A DNA stretch of 64,000 nt from Hyphomicrobiales bacterium. Its GTDB lineage: Bacteria; Pseudomonadota; Alphaproteobacteria; Rhizobiales; Rhizobiaceae. The stretch spans positions 1 through 64,000 of the forward strand of contig UEIJ01000006.1 in assembly GCA_900470195.1 (NCBI GenBank), read 5' to 3'. The notes under the pieces are model-generated. The model did no database searches. It was not told the origin of the DNA and saw only the letters and a program-made list of their open reading frames with translations. Within the stretch, counting starts at the first letter, position 1. Each line of letters begins with the position of its first letter. A program made the translations under genes and the position numbers. This document shows positions 8,861 through 18,117 of this stretch, one piece after another.

Positions 8861-9889
8861 TTATCCCTCGAACGGTATGTCTATCTCGGTCTTCTTCTCA
8901 AGCCATCCCGGTACAGGCAGGTTCTTGCCGCGCAGGAAAGCAGGATTGAACAGCTTGGACTGGTAACGATTACCATAGTCGCAAAGCACCGTCACAATTG
9001 TGTGGCCCGGCCCGAGATCTTTTGCAAGTCGGATTGCGCCTGCAACGTTGATGCCAGATGAACCGCCGAGGCAAAGCCCCTCATTTTCCACGAGATCGAA
9101 TACGATATCGAGCGCTTCCGCATCGGAAAGGCGGTAGGAGAAATCGGGGGTGAAACCTTCGAGATTGGCGGTGATACGTCCCTGCCCTATGCCCTCGGTA
9201 ATCGAGTCGCCCTCTGCTTTCAGCTCGCCCGTCGTATAAAAGGAATGGAGCGCAGCGCCATACGGATCGGCAAGTGCTATCTTGATATCGGCATTGTGGT
9301 CCTTCAGACCGAATGCCGTACCGACAAGCGTTCCGCCCGACCCGACTGCCGCGACAAATCCATCGACCTTGCCATTGGTATCGCGCCAGATTTCCTGTGC
9401 CGTCGTTTCAATATGGGCTTGCCGATTAGTCGGATTATCGAACTGATTGGCCCATACAGCGCCGTTCGGCTCACTTTTGGCGAGTTGCTCGGCCAGCCGT
9501 CCGGAGAGGCGCACATAATTGTTCGGGTTGCGATAGGGCGCGGCTGGAACTTCGATCAGTTCGGCGCCAAGCAGACGCAGGGCGTCCTTCTTTTCCTGGC
9601 TCTGCGTCTCAGGAATAACGATGACCGTGCGATAGCCAAGCGCTTTTGCAACCATTGTGAGGCCAATGCCGGTATTGCCAGCCGTGCCTTCAACAATAAC
9701 CCCGCCCGGTTTCAACAGTCCGCGCTTTTCCGCATCGCGAATAATATAGAGCGCTGCCCGGTCCTTCACCGACTGGCCGGGATTGAGAAACTCGGCCTTG
9801 CCGTAAATTGCGCAGCCGGTGAGTTCGGAAGCCTTCTTCAAATGGATCAATGGCGTGTTGCCGATTGCGTCGAGCACCGATTGGAACAT
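8861..9889 (-). CDS. cysK: Cysteine synthase A-like enzyme
   Basis: A 342-residue PLP enzyme of the O-acetylserine sulfhydrylase group, making L-cysteine from O-acetylserine and sulfide. Visible: the PLP lysine in GQSVKDRAAL, the acetylserine-binding loop EGTAGNTGIGL, and the phosphate-binding glycine loop AVGSGGTLVG. Slightly longer than E. coli CysK (323), as in the alphaproteobacterial form. The start at 9889 (MFQSVLDAIGNTPL) fits the family; upstream residues to 9946 are probably not translated. First gene of the row cysK-alaX-sseA-GNAT. A cystathionine beta-synthase-like role is less likely because the regulatory CBS domains are absent. Confidence 0.9.
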   Translation of the reverse strand: MFQSVLDAIGNTPLIHLKKASELTGCAIYGKAEFLNPGQSVKDRAALYIIRDAEKRGLLKPGGVIVEGTAGNTGIGLTMVAKALGYRTVIVIPETQSQEKKDALRLLGAELIEVPAAPYRNPNNYVRLSGRLAEQLAKSEPNGAVWANQFDNPTNRQAHIETTAQEIWRDTNGKVDGFVAAVGSGGTLVGTAFGLKDHNADIKIALADPYGAALHSFYTTGELKAEGDSITEGIGQGRITANLEGFTPDFSYRLSDAEALDIVFDLVENEGLCLGGSSGINVAGAIRLAKDLGPGHTIVTVLCDYGNRYQSKLFNPAFLRGKNLPVPGWLEKKTEIDIPFEG

Positions 9890-10010
9890 GGCATCCGTCC
9901 TTCCTGTTTCGCACAGGAAACTATGAGGAACGGCCCTTGCCTTCAAGCAAGCAGGGAATATTTTTCCCCGCCATTACGCAAACCAAAACCTGTTTCACGA
10001 CCATAAATAG

Positions 10011-10038
10011 AAAAACCGCCCGAAATGGGCGGCTTTTT
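10011..10038. terminator. Bidirectional terminator
   Basis: CCGCCC (10016-10021) and GGGCGG (10027-10032) form a compact GC stem with A5 before and T5 after, so both strands show a stem plus T-run. On the minus strand it ends the rhlE transcript. Confidence 0.85.
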
Positions 10039-10061
10039 GGAAAAATGTTTGAAGAGCGGAA

Positions 10062-11450
10062 TTATGCCGCGCGCTGCCCGCCGCTGGCGTTGCGGCGCTT
10101 GCGGCGGAAGGGACGCTTAGCCTTCGGAGCGGCTTCGCCGGTTGCATGAGCACTTCCGCGATGATCGCCGGCCTTCGGAGCGGCGCGGCGCGGCTTCTGC
10201 GGTGTTGCGCCTTTGCGATGCTGGGTCTTCTGCGGGCGTTCACCCGGGGTTGCCGCGCGGGGAGCTGGCGGTGGTGCAAGTTCAACCGGGGCATCCTTGA
10301 TCGGAAGCTTGCTACGCGTCACACGCTCAACCGCTCTCAACTTGGATTCTTCCGCCGCCGGATCATAGAGCGTGATCGACGCGCCGCTGGCCCCGTTACG
10401 ACCAGTACGGCCAATACGGTGCACATAGGTTTCCGGTTCGTCGGGCAGGTCGTAATTCACGACATGGCTGATACCTGGCACGTCGATGCCGCGCGCAGCA
10501 ATATCGGTTGCGATCAAAATCCGCAGCGATCCATCACGGAACCCGTTCAGCGCGCGCTGACGTGCATTCTGCGACTTGTTGCCGTGAATGGCAGCGACTT
10601 CATAACCGTCGCGCTCCAAATGGCGGACAACCGCATCGGCGCCGTGCTTCGTCCGGGTGAAGACGATGACCGAACGCATCGCCTTGTCACCGAGCAGCGC
10701 GGATAGAAGACGGCGCTTCTCCTTGGTGTGCACGGGATGCACAACCTGTGTAATTTCAGCAGCCGTTGTTCCCTGCGGAGCAACTTCGACGCGGACCGGA
10801 TCACGCAGCAGGCTTCCTGCAAGCGATGCGATTTCTTTTGGCATTGTTGCCGAAAACAAGGCGGTCTGACGGTCAGCGTGCGTCGCCTTCGCGATGCGCT
10901 TCACATCGTTGATAAAGCCCATATCCAGCATACGGTCTGCTTCGTCGAGGACGAGCCAGCGCGTCTGCGAAAGGTCTACCAAACCGTCACGCATCAGGTC
11001 GGTCAGGCGACCCGGCGTGGCGATCAGAACGTCGATGCCCGGTGCAATACGCTTGATCTGCGAGAGCTTGGAAACGCCGCCCAGCACAAGCGCGGTCGAG
11101 ATATGCGCGTGTTTGGAAACGTTGCGGATCGTCTGTTCGATCTGCACCGCGAGTTCGCGCGTCGGTGCCAAAATCAGCGCACGTGCGGTCTTCGGGCGGC
11201 GTTTATCGCCGAGACCAATGATCTTTTGCAGGATTGGCAGGCTGAAAGCCGCCGTCTTGCCGGAGCCGGTCTGCGCGATGCCCAGAATATCGCGGCCTTC
11301 AAGCTGGTGCGGGATCGCCTGCAACTGGATCGGCTTCGGCTCGGTCATACCTGCGGCTTCAACGCCCTTGAGCAAAACGCCGGTAACGCCAAGAGCGGCA
11401 AAGCCATTCGTAATTTCTTTTGTCAATTCAATCTCTTTCGGCGGCACCAT
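10062..11450 (-). CDS. rhlE: DEAD-box RNA helicase, RhlE-like
   Basis: A 462-residue ATP-dependent RNA helicase. All core motifs are visible: AQTGSGKT (I), PTRELA (Ia), TPGRL (Ib), VLDEADRML (II), FSATMP (III), VFTRTKHGAD (IV), DIAARGIDV (V) and HRIGRTGR (VI). The C-terminal ~90 residues are a basic Lys/Arg/Pro/Ala-rich tail (RRPAAPK, KRPFRRKRRN) that likely binds RNA. The ATG at 11450 is preferred to a TTG at 11471. The group acts in ribosome assembly and mRNA decay at low temperature; which role applies here is not shown. Followed by a clear terminator. Confidence 0.93.
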   Translation of the reverse strand: MVPPKEIELTKEITNGFAALGVTGVLLKGVEAAGMTEPKPIQLQAIPHQLEGRDILGIAQTGSGKTAAFSLPILQKIIGLGDKRRPKTARALILAPTRELAVQIEQTIRNVSKHAHISTALVLGGVSKLSQIKRIAPGIDVLIATPGRLTDLMRDGLVDLSQTRWLVLDEADRMLDMGFINDVKRIAKATHADRQTALFSATMPKEIASLAGSLLRDPVRVEVAPQGTTAAEITQVVHPVHTKEKRRLLSALLGDKAMRSVIVFTRTKHGADAVVRHLERDGYEVAAIHGNKSQNARQRALNGFRDGSLRILIATDIAARGIDVPGISHVVNYDLPDEPETYVHRIGRTGRNGASGASITLYDPAAEESKLRAVERVTRSKLPIKDAPVELAPPPAPRAATPGERPQKTQHRKGATPQKPRRAAPKAGDHRGSAHATGEAAPKAKRPFRRKRRNASGGQRAA

Positions 11451-11734
11451 GATTTCATGGTCCGCATACAAATGCCGGTCAAGCGCAACTTGCCGAACTC
11501 TATCTGTTCAATGATAACGACGGGACGCCGGAATTTTTAAACCCCTGGCGACTTGCGCTGCCGTGCCCGAACATTTCTCGGGTTTCCCCGCTTCCGGACC
11601 ATTCCGGAACACAGAGGCGAGACGCAACAAGTCCAATGCCGGGAAAGCCGACGAACACGTCGGCCCATGCGCCTGACGCGGCATATGGGGTGTTTTCGCC
11701 AGAAAAGCAACCGATTTTGCTTAAACCACCAAAA

Positions 11735-12991
11735 TCAGATGATGAAGTCGGCAAGCACCTGATTATCCGTGATGTCCTGATAGGACCAGCCCGCTTCCGC
11801 AAACTTCTTTTCCAGAAGTTTGAAGTTCGACGCGTCCTTCGTTTCGATGCCAATCAACACTGAACCGAAATTGCGCGCGGATTTCTTCAGATATTCAAAA
11901 CGCGCAATATCATCCTCCGGCCCCAGAAGATCAAGGAACGAGCGCAGCGCGCCCGGCCTCTGCGGAAACCGGAAGATGAAGTACTTCTTCAAGCCTTCAA
12001 ATCGAAGCGCACGCTCGCGAACATCCGGCAGGCGTTCGAAATCGAAATTGCCACCTGAAACGACAATGACGATCCGCTTGCCCTTGAGATCGCTCTTCTT
12101 GAAATCCTTGAGCGCATCGATGCCGAGTGCGCCGGCCGGTTCAAGGACGACACCCTCGATATTGAGCATCTCGATGATGGTCGCGCAAAGCCGGTTTTCC
12201 GGAACCGTTATGACAGTTTTCGGATCAAAGCCTTTCAGAAGCTTGAAGTTTTCCTTGCCAATCTCCGCAACAGCCGCGCCGTCGACGAAATTGTCAACAT
12301 GGGAAAGCTTGATACGCTTGCCTGCCTCAAGGCTCCCTTTCAGGCTCGCTGCGCCCTGCGGCTCGATGAAGCGGAAATTCGTTTTCCAACCCAGATCGGA
12401 AACATATTGCGTAACGCCGCCGGACAGCCCGCCGCCGCCGACAGGCAGCAGGATGAAATCGGGTTTCTTTCCTTCGGGCAACTGCCGCTCAATCTCCAGC
12501 GCAACTGTTGCCTGTCCTTCGACAATGCCGGGATGATCGAAAGGCGGCACCATCACGCCTTTATTGCTTGCTGCAAATTCCTGCGAAGCGGCGTAGCAGA
12601 CGTCGAAAATATCGCCTACCAGCTTGATTTCGATAAATTCGCCGCCAAAAGCTCGGGTTTTGTCGATTTTCTGCTGCGGCGTCGTAACTGGCATAAAAAC
12701 CACACCCTTGCGGCCAAAATGACGGCAGGCAAATGCAAAGCCCTGCGCGTGATTGCCTGCGGAAGCGCATACGAACACCGCATTCCTGTCGGTTGTTTCG
12801 ACAGCCTTGGAAATGAAATTGAAGGCCCCGCGAATCTTGTAGGAGCGGACGGGTGTGAGGTCTTCGCGCTTCAGCCAAATCTCCGCACCGTATTTCCGCG
12901 ACAGGTAATCGTTAAGCTGCAACGGCGTTTCAGGAAACAGCGCGCGCATTGCCTTCTCGGCCTGGGATACGGATTTGACGAAGGCGGACAT
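11735..12991 (-). CDS. ilvA: Threonine ammonia-lyase (threonine dehydratase)
   Basis: A 418-residue PLP enzyme converting L-threonine to 2-oxobutyrate and ammonia, first step of isoleucine synthesis. The PLP lysine is in VRSYKIRGAFNF, the phosphate loop in LLPVGGGGLSGG, and CASAGNHAQGFA binds substrate. After about residue 325 a shorter C-terminal ACT-like domain (YFIFRFPQRPGALRSFLDLL) is present, as in the short IlvA type with one regulatory domain instead of two, so isoleucine feedback is expected but perhaps altered. Monocistronic, transcribed away from the tRNA-Leu gene. Confidence 0.94.
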   Translation of the reverse strand: MSAFVKSVSQAEKAMRALFPETPLQLNDYLSRKYGAEIWLKREDLTPVRSYKIRGAFNFISKAVETTDRNAVFVCASAGNHAQGFAFACRHFGRKGVVFMPVTTPQQKIDKTRAFGGEFIEIKLVGDIFDVCYAASQEFAASNKGVMVPPFDHPGIVEGQATVALEIERQLPEGKKPDFILLPVGGGGLSGGVTQYVSDLGWKTNFRFIEPQGAASLKGSLEAGKRIKLSHVDNFVDGAAVAEIGKENFKLLKGFDPKTVITVPENRLCATIIEMLNIEGVVLEPAGALGIDALKDFKKSDLKGKRIVIVVSGGNFDFERLPDVRERALRFEGLKKYFIFRFPQRPGALRSFLDLLGPEDDIARFEYLKKSARNFGSVLIGIETKDASNFKLLEKKFAEAGWSYQDITDNQVLADFII

Positions 12992-13189
12992 TATTCGACT
13001 TTCTGCATTTCCAACTGAATTTGCCCATCGCTACATGGGTTTGACAATGCAGACAAGGTTGAAGCTCGCCGGACCGTTAAATCAACGATTTGGAACAGGC
13101 ATATATTCAGCAATTCTAACTGTTGATGTTGACAGGCTTTGTGGCTTGAAATCGTGATACAAATCATGACATAGACAATAACAATTGCT

Positions 13190-13275
13190 GCGGTCGTGGC
13201 GAAATTGGTATACGCAACGGACTTAAAATCCGTCGTCTTTTAGACTTGCGGGTTCAAGTCCCGCCGACCGCACCA
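13190..13275 (+). tRNA. tRNA-Leu (TAA anticodon)
   Basis: The acceptor arms GCGGTCG (13190-13196) and CGACCGC (13265-13271) pair fully and CCA is encoded (13273-13275). The anticodon loop CTTAAAA sits on the stem CGGA/TCCG and gives TAA, reading UUA/UUG leucine codons. A long variable arm (GTCGTCTTTTAGAC) and the T-loop GGTTCAAGTCC confirm a class II leucine tRNA. No integrated element is seen at its 3' end. Confidence 0.97.
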
Positions 13276-13304
13276 CCCTTTCCTTTTTGTTCCCTGTTCA
13301 TGAA

Positions 13305-13331
13305 GAAGCCGCAGGCTTGAACTGCGGCTTC
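13305..13331. terminator. Hairpin after wrbA / tRNA-Leu
   Basis: GAAGCCGCA (13305-13313) pairs with TGCGGCTTC (13323-13331). It lies between the converging tRNA and wrbA genes; T-runs are weak on both sides. Confidence 0.55.
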
Positions 13332-13349
13332 TAAACATTCCCCAGATGT

Positions 13350-13949
13350 TTAACCGTTCAGCCTGGCGGTGATCTCGGCAACGCGCTTCCCCTGGAAGCG
13401 GGCTCCGTCTAGTTCCTGTTCCGAAGGCTGGCGCGAACCGTCGCCATCGGCCGTCGTCGTCATCCCGTAAGGAGCACCGCCACGCACGACGTCGTTGCCC
13501 ATCTGCCCCTGATAGGCATAGGAAAGCGGAACGATGATCATGCCGTGGTGCTGCATCTGCCACTGCGTGGAAATCAGCGCCAGTTCCGCACCGCCATGTT
13601 GTGTGGCTGTGGAAACCATCACGGACCCGACCTTATTGACGAGAGCGCCCTTCGCCCAAAGACCGCCTGTCTGATCGAGGAAGTTTTTCATCTGCGCTGC
13701 CATCATGCCGTAACGGGTGGCAGTAGCGATGATAATGGCGTCGTAATCTGCAAGCTCCGCAGGCGTAGCGATCGGCGCATCCTGATCGACCTTATAGTGC
13801 GAGGCTTTCGCGACATCGGGCGGCACCAGTTCAGGCACTCGCTTGAGAGTAACCTCCGCCCCGCCTTCCCGCGCCCCTTCTACAGCAGCCTTGGCCATTT
13901 TCTCCGTATGACCATAGGCCGAATAATACAACACCAGCACTTTAACCAT
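13350..13949 (-). CDS. wrbA: NAD(P)H:quinone oxidoreductase WrbA
   Basis: A 199-residue flavodoxin-like enzyme reducing quinones with NAD(P)H to protect against oxidative stress. The FMN phosphate loop [14 protein letters not shown] at residues 5-18 and [20 protein letters not shown] are characteristic, as is the conserved [10 protein letters not shown] segment; [11 protein letters not shown] completes the WrbA pattern. The start at 13949 (MVKVL) is chosen because the fold begins there; upstream extension to 13997 is unlikely. Single gene with a hairpin downstream. Confidence 0.95.
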   Translation of the reverse strand: MVKVLVLYYSAYGHTEKMAKAAVEGAREGGAEVTLKRVPELVPPDVAKASHYKVDQDAPIATPAELADYDAIIIATATRYGMMAAQMKNFLDQTGGLWAKGALVNKVGSVMVSTATQHGGAELALISTQWQMQHHGMIIVPLSYAYQGQMGNDVVRGGAPYGMTTTADGDGSRQPSEQELDGARFQGKRVAEITARLNG

Positions 13950-14116
13950 GTCACTCTCCATATCCCGATTTGCGAGGGCCACCCTCGAAGGCTTCAATTA
14001 GGGGAGCGACCTTGTTTGGAAAGGCGCAACTTCACCAAAGGAATGAAATGCTGAAATAAAGCTGTTGCAGCCTTGTCCCGCTGGCGCTTAACTGAAGCCA
14101 AAAATGGAGTCTGGAT

Positions 14117-14875
14117 ATGACCAACAATCCGCAGCAAGCCGTCGGAGCCGCAATGCTGGCAATTGGCGACGAGCTTCTCTCGGGCCGCACCAAGGACAAG
14201 AATATCGGGCATCTTGCTGATGTATTGACAGCAGCTGGCATTGATCTGAAGGAAGTACGGATTGTCCCGGACGAAGAATCTGCCATTGTAGCCGCACTCA
14301 ATGCACTGCGCCCACATTTTGACTATGTATTCACGTCCGGTGGGATAGGTCCTACTCATGACGACATCACCGCGGATGCTGTTTCTGCGGCGTTCGGCGT
14401 ACCTTGCATCTATGACGAGAAAGCCATGAAGCTGCTCGGTGACAATTATGCCAAGCGCGGCCTCGAATTCACCGACTCACGCAAGCGCATGGCGCGTATG
14501 CCGCAAGGGGCAGAGCATATCGAAAATCCGATTTCGGCCGCGCCCGGTTTTCACATCGGCAATGTCTATGTGATGGCTGGCGTCCCATCAGTGTTCCAGG
14601 CGATGCTTGATAATGTGCTGCCCACGCTGAAGACCGGACGAAGACTTCTGTCCAGATCTGTGCTTTGCCCCTTCGGCGAAGGCGTGATCGGCGCTCCCCT
14701 GACAGAAATCCAGAAAGAAAACCCGGATACGATCATCGGTTCCTATCCAAAATTCGAGAATGGCCGCTTCAGCACCGAACTGGTAGTTCGCGGCAGCGAT
14801 CCTGCGAAAATTGATCCGGCGATCGATGCAATCGAGAAAATGATCTCGTCACTCGAAAAGATGGGCGCTGCTTGA
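14117..14875 (+). CDS. CinA-like MoaB/MogA-domain protein
   Basis: A 252-residue protein with the molybdopterin-binding (MoaB/MogA) fold found in the N-terminal part of CinA. GDELLSGRTKDKN and FTSGGIGPTHDDITADAV are the two signature segments. The C-terminal nicotinamide-nucleotide deamidase domain of full CinA is absent, which is usual for this short alphaproteobacterial form (COG1058). In related proteins this domain has ADP-ribose pyrophosphatase activity, so a role in NAD or nucleotide-sugar cleanup is possible. Cytoplasmic; followed 76 bases later by a universal stress gene on the same strand. Confidence 0.88.
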   Translation: MTNNPQQAVGAAMLAIGDELLSGRTKDKNIGHLADVLTAAGIDLKEVRIVPDEESAIVAALNALRPHFDYVFTSGGIGPTHDDITADAVSAAFGVPCIYDEKAMKLLGDNYAKRGLEFTDSRKRMARMPQGAEHIENPISAAPGFHIGNVYVMAGVPSVFQAMLDNVLPTLKTGRRLLSRSVLCPFGEGVIGAPLTEIQKENPDTIIGSYPKFENGRFSTELVVRGSDPAKIDPAIDAIEKMISSLEKMGAA

Positions 14876-14951
14876 TCGCCTGCAACCTTTTGCCAGCGCA
14901 ACTCGTTGCATTATATGCTAAAATAGAAACACAGCCGGAAGGAGTTCTGTC

Positions 14952-15797
14952 ATGTCCTACAAGACGGTGGTTGCCTATTCTCGCAGTGAATCCGAGTTGA
15001 AGCGGGTTTTATCCGCCGTTGGACTTTTGAAGCAGAAGTTGCCCGATATTCACGTCATCGGGCTCTATGCCACTCCCTCGCCCATCGTCTATGCCGACCC
15101 GAACGGCTTCATCGACCCCGGAATGTTCGAACTGCATGACAAGCAGCACAAGGAGCTTTCCGAAAGATTGAAACATGTGTTCGAAGAGGAAATGCGCCGG
15201 CAGGGAGCCAGTTATGAGTATCGCATCACGCGTTCGGAGACCGGCACAGCCGCAGACGGTGTGCTGACCGCTTGTCTTGGCGCTGAGCTGCTGATCGCCG
15301 GGCAACCAGACCCGGACGATCCGTCCACCAACGACGAGACGGCCGATACGATCGTTTTCAATTCAAGCTGCCCCGTTCTGCTGGTTCCCTACGCACCGGT
15401 GCTGCCTATGGTTTCGCTGGATCGTATCGTCGTCGCCTTTAACGGCAAGCGGGAAGCCGCCCGAGCCGCATTCGATGCCTTGCCTTTGATGAAACATGCG
15501 GACAGGACCGAAATCGTCTGGGTTGATCCGCCGGAAATTGAGGGCGAGGATCAGGCGTTGGCCAGCCACGATATTGCAGAATCAATATCGCGCCATGGCA
15601 TTGAAGTAACCCCAACGGCGATCGCCTCCAACGGACGCTACGCTCAAGATGCGTTGCGGGAACACATTATTGCCCAACGCAACGATCTTCTGGTGATGGG
15701 TGCTTACAGCCACTCGCGGCTGCGGGAGCTCGTCTTCGGCGGCGTGACGCGTTCCATGCTGAACGAGTTGCCAATCCTCACGCTTTTCTCACGGTAG
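14952..15797 (+). CDS. Universal stress protein (tandem Usp)
   Basis: A 281-residue protein with two Usp folds. The N-terminal half (1-145) begins YKTVVAYSRSESELKRVLSA and has diverged; the C-terminal half (about 155-281) starts LDRIVVAFNGKREAARA and ends with the ATP-binding loop MGAYSHSRLRELVFGGVTRS, so the second domain probably binds ATP. GGAAGGAG lies just before the ATG. Universal stress proteins accumulate on growth arrest or stress; the target is unknown. A hairpin at 15875-15899 may end the transcript. Confidence 0.9.
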   Translation: MSYKTVVAYSRSESELKRVLSAVGLLKQKLPDIHVIGLYATPSPIVYADPNGFIDPGMFELHDKQHKELSERLKHVFEEEMRRQGASYEYRITRSETGTAADGVLTACLGAELLIAGQPDPDDPSTNDETADTIVFNSSCPVLLVPYAPVLPMVSLDRIVVAFNGKREAARAAFDALPLMKHADRTEIVWVDPPEIEGEDQALASHDIAESISRHGIEVTPTAIASNGRYAQDALREHIIAQRNDLLVMGAYSHSRLRELVFGGVTRSMLNELPILTLFSR

Positions 15798-15874
15798 AAC
15801 CCAGTTTCCCTCAACAACCGGCGCCTAATCGCACGACACGCTTGCAAGAACGACATTTTTGCGGTTATCAGCAT

Positions 15875-15912
15875 CACCCGGCGCCGACTGTGCCGGGTGG
15901 AGAGCCTTTTCC
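15875..15912 (+). terminator. Probable terminator after usp gene
   Basis: CACCCGGC (15875-15882) pairs with GCCGGGTG (15892-15899), followed after a few bases by CCTTTTCCTT. T-rich tail is interrupted, so only moderately convincing. Confidence 0.5.
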
Positions 15913-16053
15913 TTCCCCGCTGCCCGCCTGAATGGGCGCGGGTGGAAAAGCCGCAGATCCTGACAGTTACAGCGCTTGGCAATCCGTCACAGCGCATTTT
16001 TGGTTTTAAAAGGTCCGGAGTACGAACTCCGGATCGTTCCATGGAGCGTTTCG

Positions 16054-16551
16054 ATGTCCTTGCCAGATAAAGCCTTTCCCGTTTCCTGGGATCAGTTCCA
16101 CCGCGATGCCCGCGCCCTCGCCTGGCGTATTGCCGGCATGAACCGCGATTGGCACGCAATTGTAGCCATCACACGCGGCGGTCTGGTTCCCGCGGCCATC
16201 GTCTGCCGCGAACTTGGCATTCGCCTCATCGAAACCGTCTGCATCGCCTCCTATCATGACTACACGTCGCAGGGTGACATGCAGATCCTCAAGGGCGTAA
16301 GTGAAACGCTTCTGGAAAACGGCGGCGAAGGCGTCATCGTCGTCGATGATCTGACCGACACCGGTAAAACCGCGGCCATCGTTCGCGAAATGATGCCGAA
16401 AGCCCATTTTGCGACCGTTTATGCCAAGCCGAAAGGTCGCCCTTTGATCGATACTTTCGTGACCGAAGTATCCCAGGACACCTGGATCTACTTCCCCTGG
16501 GATATGGGCTTTACCTATCAGGAGCCGATTGCCGGCGGAAAGCGCGGCTAA
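16054..16551 (+). CDS. gpt: Xanthine phosphoribosyltransferase
   Basis: A 165-residue purine salvage enzyme that joins xanthine or guanine to PRPP. The PRPP-binding loop [17 protein letters not shown] is intact and the N-terminal half ([20 protein letters not shown]) has the expected PPi loop. The length matches XGPRT proteins. The ATG at 16054 follows GGAG (16043-16046); the frame extends to 15976 without a good site. Single gene. Confidence 0.94.
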   Translation: MSLPDKAFPVSWDQFHRDARALAWRIAGMNRDWHAIVAITRGGLVPAAIVCRELGIRLIETVCIASYHDYTSQGDMQILKGVSETLLENGGEGVIVVDDLTDTGKTAAIVREMMPKAHFATVYAKPKGRPLIDTFVTEVSQDTWIYFPWDMGFTYQEPIAGGKRG

Positions 16552-16885
16552 AGCCTAAGCGAACCGACTATTAATCCATCGGAATACGCTTCCGTAGGAG
16601 TTGGTGGGCTCTTCTTGTTTATCGGATCAGAACACTACAAAACGAAAATAAACGAATGCGGTTGCGGGGATATTTCCGCCGCAATCGCACCTTATAGAAA
16701 GCGCATCGAAATAAAGCCAATCAAGGTCGGAGCGCCTTTCCAAAGCTGCTATTTCGTCCAGTGATTTTAGTAATGCCTTTAAAATAAAAGATTTTTTGGA
16801 ACATTTTCGACGGTCCGCAGTCTAACTAACCAGTTGTTATTTTGACGAATCGGATCATGCTGTAAAGAAAGAGGGGATTTTCGCG
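16552..16885. other. Intergenic region between gpt and Nudix gene
   Basis: No gene seen. An imperfect stem (TGCGGTTGCGG near 16658 with CCGCAATCGCA near 16680) could end gpt transcription, but no T-run follows. Confidence 0.4.
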
Positions 16886-17374
16886 GTGAAGTCGCAGGCA
16901 AGCCAACTTATTGCAACTGAAAAGCGTATCCTTACGCCTTCGGGTCGTTTGCAGCAGGTGGCGGCGCTTGTTCATCGTCGCGACATGGGGGCGCTCAAGG
17001 TTCTCGTCATCACGAGCCGCGGCACGGGACGCTGGATCATTCCCAAGGGGTGGCCGCAAGTCGGTCGTACTCTTGCGGAAACTGCTCTTTGCGAAGCCTA
17101 TGAAGAAGCCGGCATTCGGGGTGAAGTCTCCCCAACACCGATCGGCAGCTTCTGCTACTGCAAGACGGACTTGCCGCCCGAGCGTATCAATCAGTTCATA
17201 GCGGCAGTGTTCACGGTGCAATTCACACGTCAGGAAAAAGACTGGCCTGAACGGGACCAGCGCATCTGCGAGTGGGTATCCCCGCAGGAAGCTGCATGTC
17301 GGGTCGAAGAAACCGAATTGAAGCAGATATTGAACCAGTTTGGTGATTCGGGAATCGCTGCGGCCGCCGAGTAG
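16886..17374 (+). CDS. Nudix hydrolase, diphosphoinositol-polyphosphatase-like
   Basis: A 162-residue Nudix protein, GTG start preceded by AGAGGGG. The Nudix box reads KGWPQVGRTLAETALCEAYEEAGI: the metal-binding EExxE-type end (EAYEEAG) is present, but the conserved Glu of GX5E is Arg and the Arg of RE is Cys. This loss of the usual Arg-Glu pair recurs, as I recall, in rhizobial members of this type, so it need not mean inactivity. Substrate unknown; the family cleaves nucleoside diphosphates or phosphoinositol chains. Confidence 0.85.
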   Translation: MKSQASQLIATEKRILTPSGRLQQVAALVHRRDMGALKVLVITSRGTGRWIIPKGWPQVGRTLAETALCEAYEEAGIRGEVSPTPIGSFCYCKTDLPPERINQFIAAVFTVQFTRQEKDWPERDQRICEWVSPQEAACRVEETELKQILNQFGDSGIAAAAE

Positions 17375-17580
17375 GCAGCGCGCAGCTCCACCTACTCCGT
17401 AATATATTCCGGGTTACGATCCGTTTGCAGGGATTTCCCCTGCCACTGGAGAACTTTACCGAACTTACTCCTTTAGGTTACGCTAAAATGTGGCTTTCGT
17501 AGCTGCAAAAATCTTATAGCCGGCTTGGTTCGCAAAAGTGTCGCTTCTCCCCGTTATCCACATTTGCCGCAAGAGGTTGC

Positions 17581-17596
17581 GCACAATATCTAGATG
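17581..17596. promoter_or_regulatory. Candidate NrdR box 1
   Basis: GCACAATATCTAGATG resembles the NrdR operator ACACAATATATAGTGT. It is the weakest of three and lies far upstream of nrdJ. Confidence 0.35.
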
Positions 17597-17838
17597 CTGG
17601 AGCGTTGCAGCAAACCATTGCTTGACGCTCGAAGCCGAGTCGTTTTTTATGGGATTATCGTTGCGTAAGTAGCGTGGTCGGGCGTTGTAAATCCGTCGAT
17701 CTTTTTTCGGTCAAGTTGAGTATCGAACGAGCGTCGCGCTTTGGAAGTGTGGTTTTCGCTCGGTGCTTTCTTGCGCCCGTATTCGGGGCATTCCGGTCTC
17801 TGGAGAAGCAGATGCAGCGTCAGAAAGAAACAGCGTTA

Positions 17839-17854
17839 ACACTAGATTTAGTAT
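17839..17854. promoter_or_regulatory. Candidate NrdR box 2
   Basis: ACACTAGATTTAGTAT closely fits the palindromic NrdR consensus (ACAC-TA-ATATAGTGT type). Confidence 0.45.
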
Positions 17855-18086
17855 TTGCGCTCATGCTTCTTACAAGATAAGGTATTTTTCGTTCCGCTGA
17901 TTTTTGATCGCGATAGCGTCAGCAAGGTTGCAATTGTGCTCCCCTGAGGCGCTTTTTCGTGGGCTTTGATGAGACGGAAGCGGATTTCAGGGAGTTTTCT
18001 CCCCAACAAGACGCTCCTCCCCGCAGAAGAGCTGTTTTGACAGAGACGCGATACAGACAGGCCGTGGCTGAAAACCGTCACTAAAG

Positions 18087-18102
18087 CTACTATATATAGA
18101 AC
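18087..18102. promoter_or_regulatory. Candidate NrdR box 3 next to nrdJ start
   Basis: CTACTATATATAGAAC contains the NrdR core ACTATATATAG and lies 16 bases before the nrdJ start region, where it could also overlap the -10 element. NrdR usually needs two boxes about three helical turns apart; here box 2 is about 250 bases away, so the case is suggestive only. Confidence 0.45.
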
Positions 18103-18117
18103 GTTTGGATGGGACAG

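Larger units (their letters stand above)
17375..18117. other. Long leader/promoter region of nrdJ
   Basis: About 740 bases with no credible gene. A small hairpin GCAGGG/CCCTGC lies at 17427-17443. Three NrdR-like boxes are listed separately. I looked for a cobalamin riboswitch because NrdJ uses B12, but the conserved B12 box and core are not present. Confidence 0.6.

Noticed and set aside
13190..13275. tRNA-Leu as an island integration site
   Set aside because: No integrase and no repeat of its 3' end nearby.
17375..18117. Cobalamin riboswitch before nrdJ
   Set aside because: A GCCACTG stretch near 17441 recalls part of the motif, but the B12 box and conserved core are absent.
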